A stretch of 17,410 nucleotides of DNA, from positions 1 to 17,410 of the forward strand of contig CAYYVJ010000043.1 of NCBI GenBank assembly GCA_964475115.1, read 5' to 3'. A program made the position numbers and the translations under genes. Source of the stretch: CAYYVJ01 sp964475115 (GTDB lineage: Bacteria; Bacillota; Clostridia; Lachnospirales; Lachnospiraceae). The first letter of the stretch is position 1, and the number at the start of each line of letters is the position of its first letter. This document shows, piece after piece, positions 1-9,259 of this stretch. The notes beneath the pieces were generated by a model. That model was not told where the DNA came from and searched no databases. It saw only the letters and a program-made list of their open reading frames with translations.

Positions 1-2
1 TG

Positions 3-644
3 ATTGCTGGTGTATATTCTATTGATTCTGGTTCTATTGTTTTAGATGATAAAGATATTTCGAATTTGCCTGAATACAAAAGAGCTAGTTTGTTAGGGCG
101 TGTATTTCAGGACCCTATGCGAGGAACAGCTGCAGGAATGGAAATCCAAGAAAACTTAGCGATGGCATATCGCCGTGGTAAGATTAGAGGATTAGGCTGG
201 GGAATTAAGGCTTCAGAAAAAGATTTTTATTTTGAGGCACTAAAAAGTCTTGATTTAGGTCTAGAAGGTAGGATGTCTAGTAAAGTAGGACTTTTATCTG
301 GAGGTCAAAGACAAGCATTAACTCTTTTAATGGCTACATTACAAAAACCTAAGCTTTTATTATTAGATGAACATACTGCAGCTTTAGACCCTAAAACTGC
401 AAAGAATGTATTAGATTTAACAAAACATATAGTAGAAAAGGAAGAATTAACTGCACTTATGGTAACACATAATATGAAGGATGCGATTCAAATTGGTAAT
501 CGACTTATTATGATGTATGATGGACGTATTATTTATGATGTTGCAGGTGAAGAAAAGAAGAACTTAAAGGTAGAAGATTTACTTAAGAAATTTGAAACTG
601 TCAGTGGTGAAGAATTTTCTAATGATAGAATGATGTTAGCATAG
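3..644 (+). CDS. ABC transporter ATP-binding protein, COG1101 (TrpXYZ-like) type, 5'-truncated by window edge
   Basis: This is the ATPase of an ABC importer of the kind that works with a COG2984 binding protein and a COG4120 permease, annotated as TrpXYZ-like in streptococci. It would couple ATP hydrolysis at the cytoplasmic face to uptake of a small solute. The reading frame is open from base 3, so the N-terminus and Walker A lie outside the window; the internal TTG at 66 is not the true start. Visible motifs are the Q-loop (VFQDP), the signature LSGGQRQAL, Walker B ending LLLLDEHTAALDP with His after the catalytic Glu (characteristic of this COG rather than the usual DEP), and the H-loop VTHN. 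The C-terminus ending VSGEEFSNDRMMLA also matches the family, so the 3' end is intact. A terminator follows, which fits the ATPase being the last gene of its operon. The family call is firm; tryptophan as substrate is only inferred from annotated relatives. Confidence 0.9.
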   Translation: MAGVYSIDSGSIVLDDKDISNLPEYKRASLLGRVFQDPMRGTAAGMEIQENLAMAYRRGKIRGLGWGIKASEKDFYFEALKSLDLGLEGRMSSKVGLLSGGQRQALTLLMATLQKPKLLLLDEHTAALDPKTAKNVLDLTKHIVEKEELTALMVTHNMKDAIQIGNRLIMMYDGRIIYDVAGEEKKNLKVEDLLKKFETVSGEEFSNDRMMLA

Positions 645-653
645 TTATAATAA

Positions 654-697
654 AAAGAAAGGCTAAGATTTTTATAAAATCTTTTCTTTCTTTTTTT
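654..697 (+). terminator. Rho-independent terminator after ABC ATPase
   Basis: The inner stem AAGATTTT (665-672) pairs with AAAATCTT (676-683) around a 3-nt loop. An outer 8-bp stem pairs AAAGAAAG (654-661) with CTTTCTTT (686-693). A run of T follows to 697. It lies 10 nt after the ATPase stop and closes that operon before carB. Confidence 0.8.
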
Positions 698-700
698 GAG

Positions 701-729
701 TGGAAATATAAAAAACAATATGTTACAAT
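701..729 (+). promoter_or_regulatory. Predicted carB promoter (extended -10)
   Basis: A -10 box TACAAT (724-729) is preceded by TG one base upstream (extended -10, TGtTACAAT). A weak -35, TGGAAA (701-706, 4/6), lies exactly 17 bp upstream. The inferred leader is only about 35 nt, leaving no room for a PyrR-type attenuator. Confidence 0.55.
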
Positions 730-771
730 AGCATGAATGTAAATGTTTATTGACGATTAATGGAGGTAATT

Positions 772-3700
772 ATGGGAAAAAGAACAGATATACAAAAAAT
801 ACTTATAATAGGATCAGGTCCAATTATTATTGGTCAAGCATGTGAATTTGATTATTCAGGTACTCAAGCATGTAAAGCATTAAGAAACCTGGGATATGAG
901 ATTGTATTAGTTAACTCAAATCCTGCTACTATTATGACAGATACTGAGACAGCAGATGTGACCTATATTGAACCTCTAAATATTGAAAGAATTGAACAAA
1001 TTATTGCAAAAGAAAGACCAGATGCACTTTTACCGAACTTAGGGGGCCAATCAGGGCTAAATCTTTGTCTAGAACTGTACAAAGCAGGCATTCTCGATAA
1101 ATACAATGTGAAAGTAATTGGTGTACAGGTAGATGCAATTGAACGTGGTGAAGATCGAATTGAATTTAAAAAGACTACGAATGAACTTGGGATTGAAATG
1201 GCAAGAAGTGAAGTAGCCTATACAGTAGACGAAGCTATAAAGATAGCGGAAGAACTAAAATATCCTGTAGTTATTCGACCTGCTTATACAATGGGCGGAG
1301 CAGGAGGTGGCCTAGTCTATAATATTGAAGAATTAAAAACCATAGTGGCTAGAGGCCTAAAGGCAAGTTTAGTAGGACAGGTCCTAGTTGAAGAATCAAT
1401 CTTAGGCTGGGAAGAGCTAGAGCTTGAAGTTGTAAGAGATGCTAAGAATAACATGATTACCGTTTGCTTTATTGAAAACATAGATCCTCTAGGCGTTCAC
1501 ACTGGAGATTCTTTTTGTGCGGCTCCGATGCTTACTATATCTAAACAAGTACAAAAACGTCTACAGGAACAAGCTTATAAGATTGTAGAAGCAGTAGGAG
1601 TAATTGGTGGGACTAATGTACAATTTGCTCATGACCCAGTTTCTGATAGAATTATAGTTATTGAGATTAACCCTAGAACATCAAGATCATCTGCTCTAGC
1701 ATCTAAAGCAACGGGCTTCCCCATTGCTCTAGTGTCTGCTATGCTTGCAACAGGATTAACTTTGGATGAAATACCTTGTGGAAAATATGGAACATTAGAT
1801 AAGTATGTACCGGATGGAGACTACGTTGTAATTAAGTTTGCAAGGTGGGCTTTTGAGAAGTTTAAAGGTGCTGAAGATAAGCTTGGTACTCAGATGAAGG
1901 CTGTTGGAGAGGTTATGAGTATTGGAAAGACATATAAAGAAGCTTTCCAAAAAGCAATAAAGAGTTTGGAAATTGGACGTCATGGTCTAGGGAATGTAAG
2001 TATTTTTCATAACAAGAGTAAAAATGACTTGTTAAAAATGCTTCACGTACCAACGAGTGAACGCCATTTTATCATGTATGAAGCTTTAAGAAAAGGTGCT
2101 ACAATTGAAGAAATACATGAAATAACAAAAATTAAACATTACTTTATTGAACAAATGCAAGAGCTTGTATTTGAAGAGGAGACATTAAAATCTAATTCAG
2201 GTCAATTACCTAGTAAATCCGAGTTAATAAGTGCAAAGAAAAATGGTTTTTCTGATAAATATCTTAGCCAGATTATTGGAGTAAGTGAAGAAGAGATACG
2301 AAACTACAGAATGGAATTAGGTATTAATCAAATGTTTGAAGGAATTCATGTAAGTGGAAGTAAAGAGGACGAATATTACTATTCTACTTATAATGGATCG
2401 GATAAAGTTAAGGTTAATAGTGATAAACCTAAAATTATGATACTTGGAGGCGGACCTAACCGAATTGGTCAAGGTATTGAATTTGATTATTGCTGTGTTC
2501 ATGCTTCTAAGGCCCTTAAAGAGCTGGGATTTGAAACAATCATTGTAAACTGTAATCCAGAAACTGTTTCAACAGATAGTGATACATCAGATCGTTTATA
2601 TTTTGAACCACTATGTTTAGAAGAAGTGTTAAGTATCTATGAAAAAGAAAAACCATTTGGTGTCATTGCGCAATTTGGAGGTCAAACACCTCTTAATTTA
2701 GCAAATGAATTAGAAAAATCTGGCGTTAAGATTTTAGGGACTTCACCTGAAATAATTGATTTGGCAGAAGATAGAGATAGATTCCGTCTTATTATGGATA
2801 AACTTCAGATTCCAATGCCTGAGGCAGGTATGGTAGTAAACTTTGAAGAGGCAGCTCAGGTTGCAGAAACCATAGGTTATCCTGTTATGGTTCGTCCTTC
2901 CTATGTACTTGGTGGAAGAGGGATGGAAATTGTTCATGACCTTGAAAGCTTAGAGAGTTACATGAAGGCAGCAGTGGGAGTTACTCCTGACAGGCCAATC
3001 TTAATCGATCGGTTTTTAAATCATGCTCTTGAAGCAGAGGCAGATGCTATATGTGATGGAGAACATGCTTTTGTACCAGCAGTTATGGAACATATTGAAT
3101 TAGCTGGAGTGCATTCTGGTGACTCTGCATGTATGATTCCTTCTCTTAATATTTCGGAGGAAAACTTAAAAACAATTAAAGAATATACAAAAAAGATTGC
3201 CGAAGAGATGCATGTTTGCGGTTTGATGAACATACAGTATGCCATTGAAAATGAGAAAGTATATGTTTTAGAAGCAAATCCAAGGGCATCTAGAACGGTT
3301 CCTCTAGTTTCTAAAGTATGTAATATAAATATGGTGAAACTTGCAACCCAGATCATTACTTCAGAATTCACCAAGAATCCTTCACCTGTTTTAGGGTTAA
3401 AGGAAAGTGAGTTCCATCATTATGGTGTAAAAGAAGCAGTCTTTCCATTTAATATGTTCCCTGAAGTAGACCCGTTATTAGGACCAGAAATGCGTTCGAC
3501 AGGTGAAGTTCTAGGTCTGGCTAATAATTTTGGAGAAGCATATTATAAAGCGCAGGAAGCAACTCAGAACAAACTTCCTTTAGAAGGAACCGTGTTAATC
3601 AGTGTAAATGATAGAGATAAGGCTGAAGTTGCAGAAGTAGCAAGAGAATTTGATAAAGCTGGATTTTCAATTCTAGCAACAGGTAGAACATTTGAATTAA

Positions 3701-3990
3701 TTGAAAAAGAAGGAATTTCGGCAACAAAAATATTTAAACTTCAAGAAGGAAGACCAAATATATTAGATGCAATAGCCAATGGGGAGATACAAGCAATTGT
3801 GAATACTCCATCAGGAAAGGCTAGTATCTTTGATGATAGCTATATTCGTAAGGCGGCTATAAAAGGAAAGATTCCTTATATGACTACAATTGCAGCGGCA
3901 AAAGCTTCTGCTGATGGAATCTTAGCAGTAAAATCAAAAACGGAGATAGGAGTGAAATCGTTACAAGAATTTCATAAGGAAATAGAATAA
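772..3990 (+). CDS. carB: Carbamoyl-phosphate synthase large subunit
   Basis: CarB makes carbamoyl phosphate from bicarbonate, two ATP and ammonia. The ammonia normally comes from glutamine through CarA, and the product feeds pyrimidine and arginine synthesis in the cytoplasm. From ATG 772 the protein is 1072 residues, matching the usual length of about 1073. The ATG at 760 is rejected because it overlaps the GGAGG at 762-766, which sits 5 nt before ATG 772. The N-terminus MGKRTDIQ is typical. Two homologous ATP-grasp halves are visible: GSGPIIIGQACEFDYSGTQA near residue 13 and GGGPNRIGQGIEFDY near residue 560. The metal-binding E298/N300 lie in EINPRTSRSS. The C-terminal MGS-like allosteric domain begins near residue 935, with Lys in RDKAEV, Thr in LATGRT and Lys in FKLQEGRPN at positions corresponding to effector-binding residues of the E. 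coli enzyme. carA is not adjacent. parE follows after 19 nt. Confidence 0.97.
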   Translation: MGKRTDIQKILIIGSGPIIIGQACEFDYSGTQACKALRNLGYEIVLVNSNPATIMTDTETADVTYIEPLNIERIEQIIAKERPDALLPNLGGQSGLNLCLELYKAGILDKYNVKVIGVQVDAIERGEDRIEFKKTTNELGIEMARSEVAYTVDEAIKIAEELKYPVVIRPAYTMGGAGGGLVYNIEELKTIVARGLKASLVGQVLVEESILGWEELELEVVRDAKNNMITVCFIENIDPLGVHTGDSFCAAPMLTISKQVQKRLQEQAYKIVEAVGVIGGTNVQFAHDPVSDRIIVIEINPRTSRSSALASKATGFPIALVSAMLATGLTLDEIPCGKYGTLDKYVPDGDYVVIKFARWAFEKFKGAEDKLGTQMKAVGEVMSIGKTYKEAFQKAIKSLEIGRHGLGNVSIFHNKSKNDLLKMLHVPTSERHFIMYEALRKGATIEEIHEITKIKHYFIEQMQELVFEEETLKSNSGQLPSKSELISAKKNGFSDKYLSQIIGVSEEEIRNYRMELGINQMFEGIHVSGSKEDEYYYSTYNGSDKVKVNSDKPKIMILGGGPNRIGQGIEFDYCCVHASKALKELGFETIIVNCNPETVSTDSDTSDRLYFEPLCLEEVLSIYEKEKPFGVIAQFGGQTPLNLANELEKSGVKILGTSPEIIDLAEDRDRFRLIMDKLQIPMPEAGMVVNFEEAAQVAETIGYPVMVRPSYVLGGRGMEIVHDLESLESYMKAAVGVTPDRPILIDRFLNHALEAEADAICDGEHAFVPAVMEHIELAGVHSGDSACMIPSLNISEENLKTIKEYTKKIAEEMHVCGLMNIQYAIENEKVYVLEANPRASRTVPLVSKVCNINMVKLATQIITSEFTKNPSPVLGLKESEFHHYGVKEAVFPFNMFPEVDPLLGPEMRSTGEVLGLANNFGEAYYKAQEATQNKLPLEGTVLISVNDRDKAEVAEVAREFDKAGFSILATGRTFELIEKEGISATKIFKLQEGRPNILDAIANGEIQAIVNTPSGKASIFDDSYIRKAAIKGKIPYMTTIAAAKASADGILAVKSKTEIGVKSLQEFHKEIE

Positions 3991-4009
3991 GAAGGGAGTT
4001 ACGTTTATT

Positions 4010-5929
4010 GTGGCAAACAAAGGAACCTATAATGCTCAAAATATAACTGTTTTAGAAGGACTTGAAGCAGTTAGAAAGAGACCGGGTATGTATATAGGTA
4101 GTATTTCTACAAAGGGTTTAAACCATTTGATATATGAGATTGTGGATAATGCAGTAGATGAACATTTAAATGGGTTTTGCGACACTATTTGGGTAACATT
4201 AGAGAGAGATGGTTCCGCAACTGTAAAAGATAATGGTAGAGGTATTCCAGTGGATATGCATTCTTCTGGTTTACCTGCTGCACGTATTGTATACACCACA
4301 TTACATGCTGGTGGAAAATTTGATGATGGGGCATATAAGACTTCGGGGGGACTACATGGGGTAGGTTCCTCTGTAGTAAATGCACTTTCAGCATATCTAG
4401 ATATAAAAGTATCAAAAGATGGTGGAATCCATCATGATCGTTATGAAAGAGGAATCCCAGTTGTTGAGCTAGATAGAGGGCTTCTTCCAGTTGTTGGAAA
4501 GACAAAAGAAACTGGTACAGAAGTAAACTTTTTACCTGATGATGAAATCTTTGATAAAATTATTTTTAAAGATGAAGCAGTAAAAAGTAGATTACATGAA
4601 ACAGCATACTTGAATCCAAAACTTACCATTATCTATGAAAATAAAAGATTGGGTGAGGAAGATCAAATTATATTTCATGAAGAAGCTGGTATAGCAGGAT
4701 TTGTACAAGCTTTAAATGAAGGAAAAGAGACCATACATGATGTGGTATCTTTTTCCGGAGAAATAGACAATATTGTCGTAGAAGTTGCTTTCCAATATAT
4801 CAACGAATTTCAAGAGAATATTTTAGGTTTTTGTAACAATATCTATACTCAGGAAGGTGGAACTCATCTTACTGGATTTAAAACTATATTTACCATCGTT
4901 CTAAATAATTACGCAAGAGAACTTGGGATTCTTAAAGAAAAGGATAATAACTTCACAGGTGCTGACGTGAGAAATGGAATGACTGCGGTAATTTCAATTA
5001 AGCATCCAGAACCAAGATTTGAAGGACAGACTAAAACAAAGTTAGATAATCCGGATGCAAATAAAGCAACTAGCCAGGTAACCAATGAGGAGTTGCAACT
5101 GTTTTTTGATCGAAATTTAGAGATCTTAAAAAATGTCATTGGATGTGCTGAAAAGTCTGCTAAGATCAGAAAAGCAGAAGAAAAAGCAAAAACCAACCTT
5201 TTAACAAAACCTAAGTTTTCTTTTGATGCAAATGGAAAGTTAGCTAATTGTATCAGTAAAGATTCTTCAAAATGTGAAATCTTTATTGTAGAGGGAGATT
5301 CAGCTGGAGGTTCAGCTAAAACAGCAAGAAATAGATTATACCAAGCGATTCTTCCGATACGTGGAAAAATATTAAATGTAGAAAAAGCTTCCATTGATAA
5401 GGTGTTGGCAAATGCAGAGATTCAGTCCATGATATTAGCTTTTGGATGTGGATTCTCAGAAGGTTATGGAAATGATTTTGATATTTCTAAGTTGCGTTAT
5501 GATAAGATTATTATCATGGCCGATGCGGATGTAGATGGTTCTCATATCTGTACCTTACTTTTGACTTTGTTTTATCGCTTTATGCCTGAACTTATTTACG
5601 AAGGACATGTTTATATTGCTATGCCTCCTCTTTATAAGGCAAAACCATCAAAAGGGAAAGAAGAATATTTATATGATGATAAAGCATTAGAAAAATATAG
5701 AAAGACTCACAAAAACTTTACTTTACAACGATATAAAGGACTTGGAGAGATGGATGCAGGTCAGCTTTGGGATACAACTCTAAATCCAGAGACTCGAATG
5801 TTAAAAAAGGTAGAGGTAGAGGATGGTAAAAGAGCATCGGATGTTACTTCTGTTTTAATGGGATCAGATGTCCCTCCAAGGAGAAGTTTCATCTATAAAT
5901 ATGCAAATGAAGCAGATGTTGATGCATAA
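4010..5929 (+). CDS. parE: Type IIA topoisomerase subunit B, topoisomerase IV (ParE)-like
   Basis: This is the ATPase/TOPRIM subunit of an A2B2 type II topoisomerase that passes one duplex through another, for decatenation or supercoil control. It has 639 residues. The GHKL ATPase is at the N-terminus, with E43, D46 and N47 in EIVDNAVDE, DNGRGIP (74-80) and GGLHGVG (113-119). The TOPRIM domain contains the EGDSAGG loop (Glu about 428) and D505/D507/D509 in DADVDG. The end shows the QRYKGLGEMDAGQLW and TLNPETR motifs. The start is GTG 4010, with GGGAG (3994-3998) 11 nt upstream, a little long. It lies between carB (19 nt) and parC (14 nt). The RGKILNVEKA segment is also GyrB-like, so the choice of ParE over GyrB rests mostly on its partner, which lacks a GyrA box. 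The topoisomerase IIA B-subunit call is certain; ParE is probable. Confidence 0.9.
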   Translation: MANKGTYNAQNITVLEGLEAVRKRPGMYIGSISTKGLNHLIYEIVDNAVDEHLNGFCDTIWVTLERDGSATVKDNGRGIPVDMHSSGLPAARIVYTTLHAGGKFDDGAYKTSGGLHGVGSSVVNALSAYLDIKVSKDGGIHHDRYERGIPVVELDRGLLPVVGKTKETGTEVNFLPDDEIFDKIIFKDEAVKSRLHETAYLNPKLTIIYENKRLGEEDQIIFHEEAGIAGFVQALNEGKETIHDVVSFSGEIDNIVVEVAFQYINEFQENILGFCNNIYTQEGGTHLTGFKTIFTIVLNNYARELGILKEKDNNFTGADVRNGMTAVISIKHPEPRFEGQTKTKLDNPDANKATSQVTNEELQLFFDRNLEILKNVIGCAEKSAKIRKAEEKAKTNLLTKPKFSFDANGKLANCISKDSSKCEIFIVEGDSAGGSAKTARNRLYQAILPIRGKILNVEKASIDKVLANAEIQSMILAFGCGFSEGYGNDFDISKLRYDKIIIMADADVDGSHICTLLLTLFYRFMPELIYEGHVYIAMPPLYKAKPSKGKEEYLYDDKALEKYRKTHKNFTLQRYKGLGEMDAGQLWDTTLNPETRMLKKVEVEDGKRASDVTSVLMGSDVPPRRSFIYKYANEADVDA

Positions 5930-5943
5930 AAGGAGATATAAAA

Positions 5944-8199
5944 ATGTCTGAACGAATTATAAGTACAGAATATGCAGATGTGATGCAGAAAAATTTTGTA
6001 GATTATGCGATGAGTGTAATCACGGCTAGAGCTGTGCCAGATATAAGAGATGGTTTGAAACCTGTACAGCGTAGGGTACTTTTTGCTATGCATGAATTAG
6101 GATTAAATCATGATAAACAACATAGAAAATCAGCTAGAATCGTGGGAGATACTATGGGTAAGTATCATCCTCATGGTGATAGCTCTATTTATGATTCCTT
6201 AGTTGTAATGGAGCAAGACTTTAAGAAAGGCATGGCTTTAGTAGATGGACATGGTAACTTCGGTTCTATCGAAGGGGACACTGCTGCGGCTATGCGTTAT
6301 ACAGAAGCTAGGTTAATGAAATTCACACAAGATGTCTATTTGAAAGATCTAGATAAGAATGTGGTTAATTTTGTAGCTAACTTTGATGAAACCGAAAAAG
6401 AACCAGAGGTTTTGCCTGTTCGTGTGCCAAATATTTTGATAAATGGGGCGGAAGGAATTGCCGTAGGTATGGTTACTTCTATTCCACCACATAATTTGGC
6501 GGAAGTTTTAGGAGCAGTAGAAGCTTTTATCGATAACAATGAAATTACCACTCAAGAATTAATGAAATATATAAAGGGACCAGATTTTCCGACAGGTGGA
6601 AGTGTTATTAATAAAAAAGATCTCTTGGCTATTTATGAAAGTGGTTCGGGAAAAATAAGACTTCGTGGAAAAGTGGAAGTTGAAATAGGTAAAAAGAAAA
6701 CAGACAAAGACAAAATCATTATTACAGAAATACCATATACCATTATAGGCAGTAATTTGGGGAAATTTCTTCAAGATGTTGCTTCTTTAGTTGAAAATAA
6801 AGTGACATCAGATATTATTGATATATCTAATGAAAGCTCAAAAGATGGAATGCGTATTGTACTGGATATTAAGAAAAACATAGATACTGAGAAATTAATC
6901 AATCTACTTTATAAGAAAACAAGGCTGGAAGATACATTTGGTGTAAATATGCTTGCTATAGCAGATGGAAAACCTGAGAGATTAGGATTAAAAGCTATCA
7001 TAGCTTATTATCTAGATTTCCAAATTGAGCTAACTTCTAGAAAATATAAATTTCTTTTAGATAAAGAATTAGAAAGAAAAGAAATACGAGAAGGATTAAT
7101 TGCAGCTTATGATGTATTGGACTTGATTATTGATATTGTTCGTGGTAGTAAGACAGTTAAAGATGTAAAAAGTTGTCTAATGACTGGTAACACGGAAGGC
7201 ATTAAGTTTAAAACACAAAGCAGAAAAAAAGAAGCCTCACAGCTATCATTTTCTGAAAAACAAGCTACTGCAATCTTGGAACTTAGATTACAAAAGTTAG
7301 TAGGACTTGAAATTGAGGCATTGAAAAAAGAGTATAATGAGATATTAAAAAATATAGAGGAATACTCTGATATCTTAGAAAATCATAGTTCCATGCTCAA
7401 TACAATTAAAAAAGATTTACGTGCCATTAAGAAAGAGTTTGCATTAGAAAGAAAAACAGTCATTGAAGATGGAAAAGAAGCTGTTTATATAGAAGAGCCT
7501 ATTAAAGAGCAAGAAGTGGTATTCACAATGGATCGTTTTGGATATGCTAAGACTTTGGATATGGCAACCTATGAGAGAAATATCGAAACAGTAGAATCAG
7601 AGAATAAGTATGTATTTAAATGCTCGAATACGGATAAGATTTGTATCTTTACTGATACAGGTAATCTTCATTTGATAAAGGTTTTAGATATACCAAATGG
7701 GAAGTTAAGAGACAAAGGTTCACCTATCGATAATCTAGGTAACTACTCTAGTAATGGAGAGAATATAGCCATGATTTCTTCCTTAAATGAAATATTGGAT
7801 AAGAATCTATTATTTGTAACGAAATATGGTATGTTAAAGCTAGTAGAAGGGAAAGAGTTTAATGTAACTAGAAAAACAGTTGCAGCTACAAAGCTAGCGG
7901 AATCTGACCTTCTTTTAGATGTGCATAAGATGGAAGCGGTAGATAGTATTTCAGATATTGTTTTACAGACAAATCTTGGAATGTTCTTGAAATTCAGTGT
8001 CGCAGAAATTTCAGCCATGAAAAAAACAGCCATTGGGGTAAGAGGCATAAAGTTAGTAAAAGAAGATTATATTGAAAATGCATATATTGTTTCCAAACAA
8101 GAAGAAATTGTAGTTTCATATAAAGATAAGGAAGTAAATCTAAATAAATTGAAGCTTGCTAAACGAGATACGAAAGGTACAAAACTTAGATTAAGCTAA
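5944..8199 (+). CDS. parC: Type IIA topoisomerase subunit A, topoisomerase IV (ParC)-like
   Basis: This is the DNA cleavage-rejoining subunit that pairs with the ParE-like protein encoded just upstream. It has 751 residues. The winged-helix/tower core is clear: DGLKPVQRRVL near residue 36, the segment HPHGDSSIYD (75-84) and the catalytic tyrosine Y119 in AAAMRYTEARL. At the quinolone-determining positions S80 and D84 (E. coli GyrA S83 and D87) carry the susceptible-type residues. The C-terminal part is a degenerate beta-propeller without the QRRGGKG GyrA box needed for DNA wrapping, which favours topoisomerase IV over gyrase. AGGAGA (5932-5937) gives the ribosome site 6 nt before ATG. The stop codon TAA (8197-8199) overlaps the stop of the convergent ABC permease, and no terminator is visible between them. 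Confidence 0.92.
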   Translation: MSERIISTEYADVMQKNFVDYAMSVITARAVPDIRDGLKPVQRRVLFAMHELGLNHDKQHRKSARIVGDTMGKYHPHGDSSIYDSLVVMEQDFKKGMALVDGHGNFGSIEGDTAAAMRYTEARLMKFTQDVYLKDLDKNVVNFVANFDETEKEPEVLPVRVPNILINGAEGIAVGMVTSIPPHNLAEVLGAVEAFIDNNEITTQELMKYIKGPDFPTGGSVINKKDLLAIYESGSGKIRLRGKVEVEIGKKKTDKDKIIITEIPYTIIGSNLGKFLQDVASLVENKVTSDIIDISNESSKDGMRIVLDIKKNIDTEKLINLLYKKTRLEDTFGVNMLAIADGKPERLGLKAIIAYYLDFQIELTSRKYKFLLDKELERKEIREGLIAAYDVLDLIIDIVRGSKTVKDVKSCLMTGNTEGIKFKTQSRKKEASQLSFSEKQATAILELRLQKLVGLEIEALKKEYNEILKNIEEYSDILENHSSMLNTIKKDLRAIKKEFALERKTVIEDGKEAVYIEEPIKEQEVVFTMDRFGYAKTLDMATYERNIETVESENKYVFKCSNTDKICIFTDTGNLHLIKVLDIPNGKLRDKGSPIDNLGNYSSNGENIAMISSLNEILDKNLLFVTKYGMLKLVEGKEFNVTRKTVAATKLAESDLLLDVHKMEAVDSISDIVLQTNLGMFLKFSVAEISAMKKTAIGVRGIKLVKEDYIENAYIVSKQEEIVVSYKDKEVNLNKLKLAKRDTKGTKLRLS

Positions 8200-9251
8200 A
8201 ATTGTACAAGATAGTAAAAGGGTAAGAAGAGTTTTTCTAATATCTTTAATACAGGTATAAGAGAACTAATATCAATAAAAATCGGGCAAAAGATAAGACT
8301 TCCAATAGAAAAAATAGGTATGAGAGAGCTTAAGTAAAAGCTGTTTTTAATAAAAATACTTAGAAAACCACAAAAAAGCAATATTAATAAAAGATAAATG
8401 CTAAGTGAAGCAAGTTCTTTAGCAAATCCTTCCCAAGTATTTGTTATCTTTAAGGTAACTAGGGAAGAAACCGCTAGAGGTATCAAAGTTGCTAAAATAG
8501 AAAGATGTTTGCTTGCTGAATAAAAATGGATTGGTAGAGCAGAAAGAGTTCCAGACTCTTTTTCCTGAAGCCAAATGACATAACTAAATAAAGCAGCAAC
8601 AAATAAGAGAACTGCAAGAATGCCACGAATAGGCATAAGTGAATGCTTCTTCTCAGTCTCTACTGCATTAGAGCTTCCTTCTAGATATTCATAGGTCAAT
8701 CGAAAGGCACCACCTCTTGTATTATAAAATTCATATTGCTCCCGTGTATAAAGAACAGCAGATTCTTCTTGATTCTCAAAGAGACTGCTGTTTTTTATGT
8801 AAGAAGTAGCAATCTCAACACCATAAGTCTTACTAATAGATGAAAAAACGATCTCATTTATAAGAGGAGAGGCAATCGTAGATGGAGAAGTAATGAGATT
8901 TATACTGCTTTTATAATTCATTTTATCTATTCTTTCTTTAAAGTTATCGGGAAATTCGTAACCACATTCTAAGCTACCATCTTTAACATGATTAATTAAA
9001 TCTTCTTTCGAATTATAAAGAGTGAAACTTATGGCACCATCTAATGTAACTAGGCTTTCTATAATGTCTTGTGTTAACAAATCAGGATTACTTGAAAAGA
9101 TTCCAACTAAAATACCCCCTTCTGTTTTTGTAGAGGATAAATTATGGATGCTAAACATAAGCAAAGGAAGTAAGCTTATAAATAAAAGATAAGCAGGATT
9201 TTTGAAATTTCTTTTACAAGACAAGAGGAACCATACGAGCATTTTTTTCAT
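8196..9251 (-). CDS. ABC-2 type transporter permease (distal gene)
   Basis: This is a membrane permease of an ABC exporter with the ABC2_membrane_3 layout. One N-terminal membrane segment (AYLLFISLLPLLMFSI) is followed by an extracytoplasmic domain of roughly 170 residues containing CGYEFPDNFKERI, and then by several C-terminal membrane segments including ILAVLLFVAALFSYVIW and LLLILLFCGFLSIFI. ATG 9251 is chosen as start (351 residues, MKKMLVWFLL). AGGTG at 9261-9265 sits 9 nt upstream of it. A GTG at 9263 would add four residues and create a GTGA overlap with the preceding permease, but has no ribosome site of its own. It is last in a three-gene operon with the ATPase (10456-11106) and the sister permease. 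The exported substrate cannot be read from the sequence. Confidence 0.85.
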   Translation of the reverse strand: MKKMLVWFLLSCKRNFKNPAYLLFISLLPLLMFSIHNLSSTKTEGGILVGIFSSNPDLLTQDIIESLVTLDGAISFTLYNSKEDLINHVKDGSLECGYEFPDNFKERIDKMNYKSSINLITSPSTIASPLINEIVFSSISKTYGVEIATSYIKNSSLFENQEESAVLYTREQYEFYNTRGGAFRLTYEYLEGSSNAVETEKKHSLMPIRGILAVLLFVAALFSYVIWLQEKESGTLSALPIHFYSASKHLSILATLIPLAVSSLVTLKITNTWEGFAKELASLSIYLLLILLFCGFLSIFIKNSFYLSSLIPIFSIGSLIFCPIFIDISSLIPVLKILEKLFLPFYYLVQF

Positions 9252-9259
9252 AAGATTAT

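Noticed and set aside
760..774. ATG 760 as the carB start (four extra residues)
   Set aside because: It overlaps the GGAGG ribosome site that serves ATG 772, and the family N-terminus begins MGKRTDIQ.
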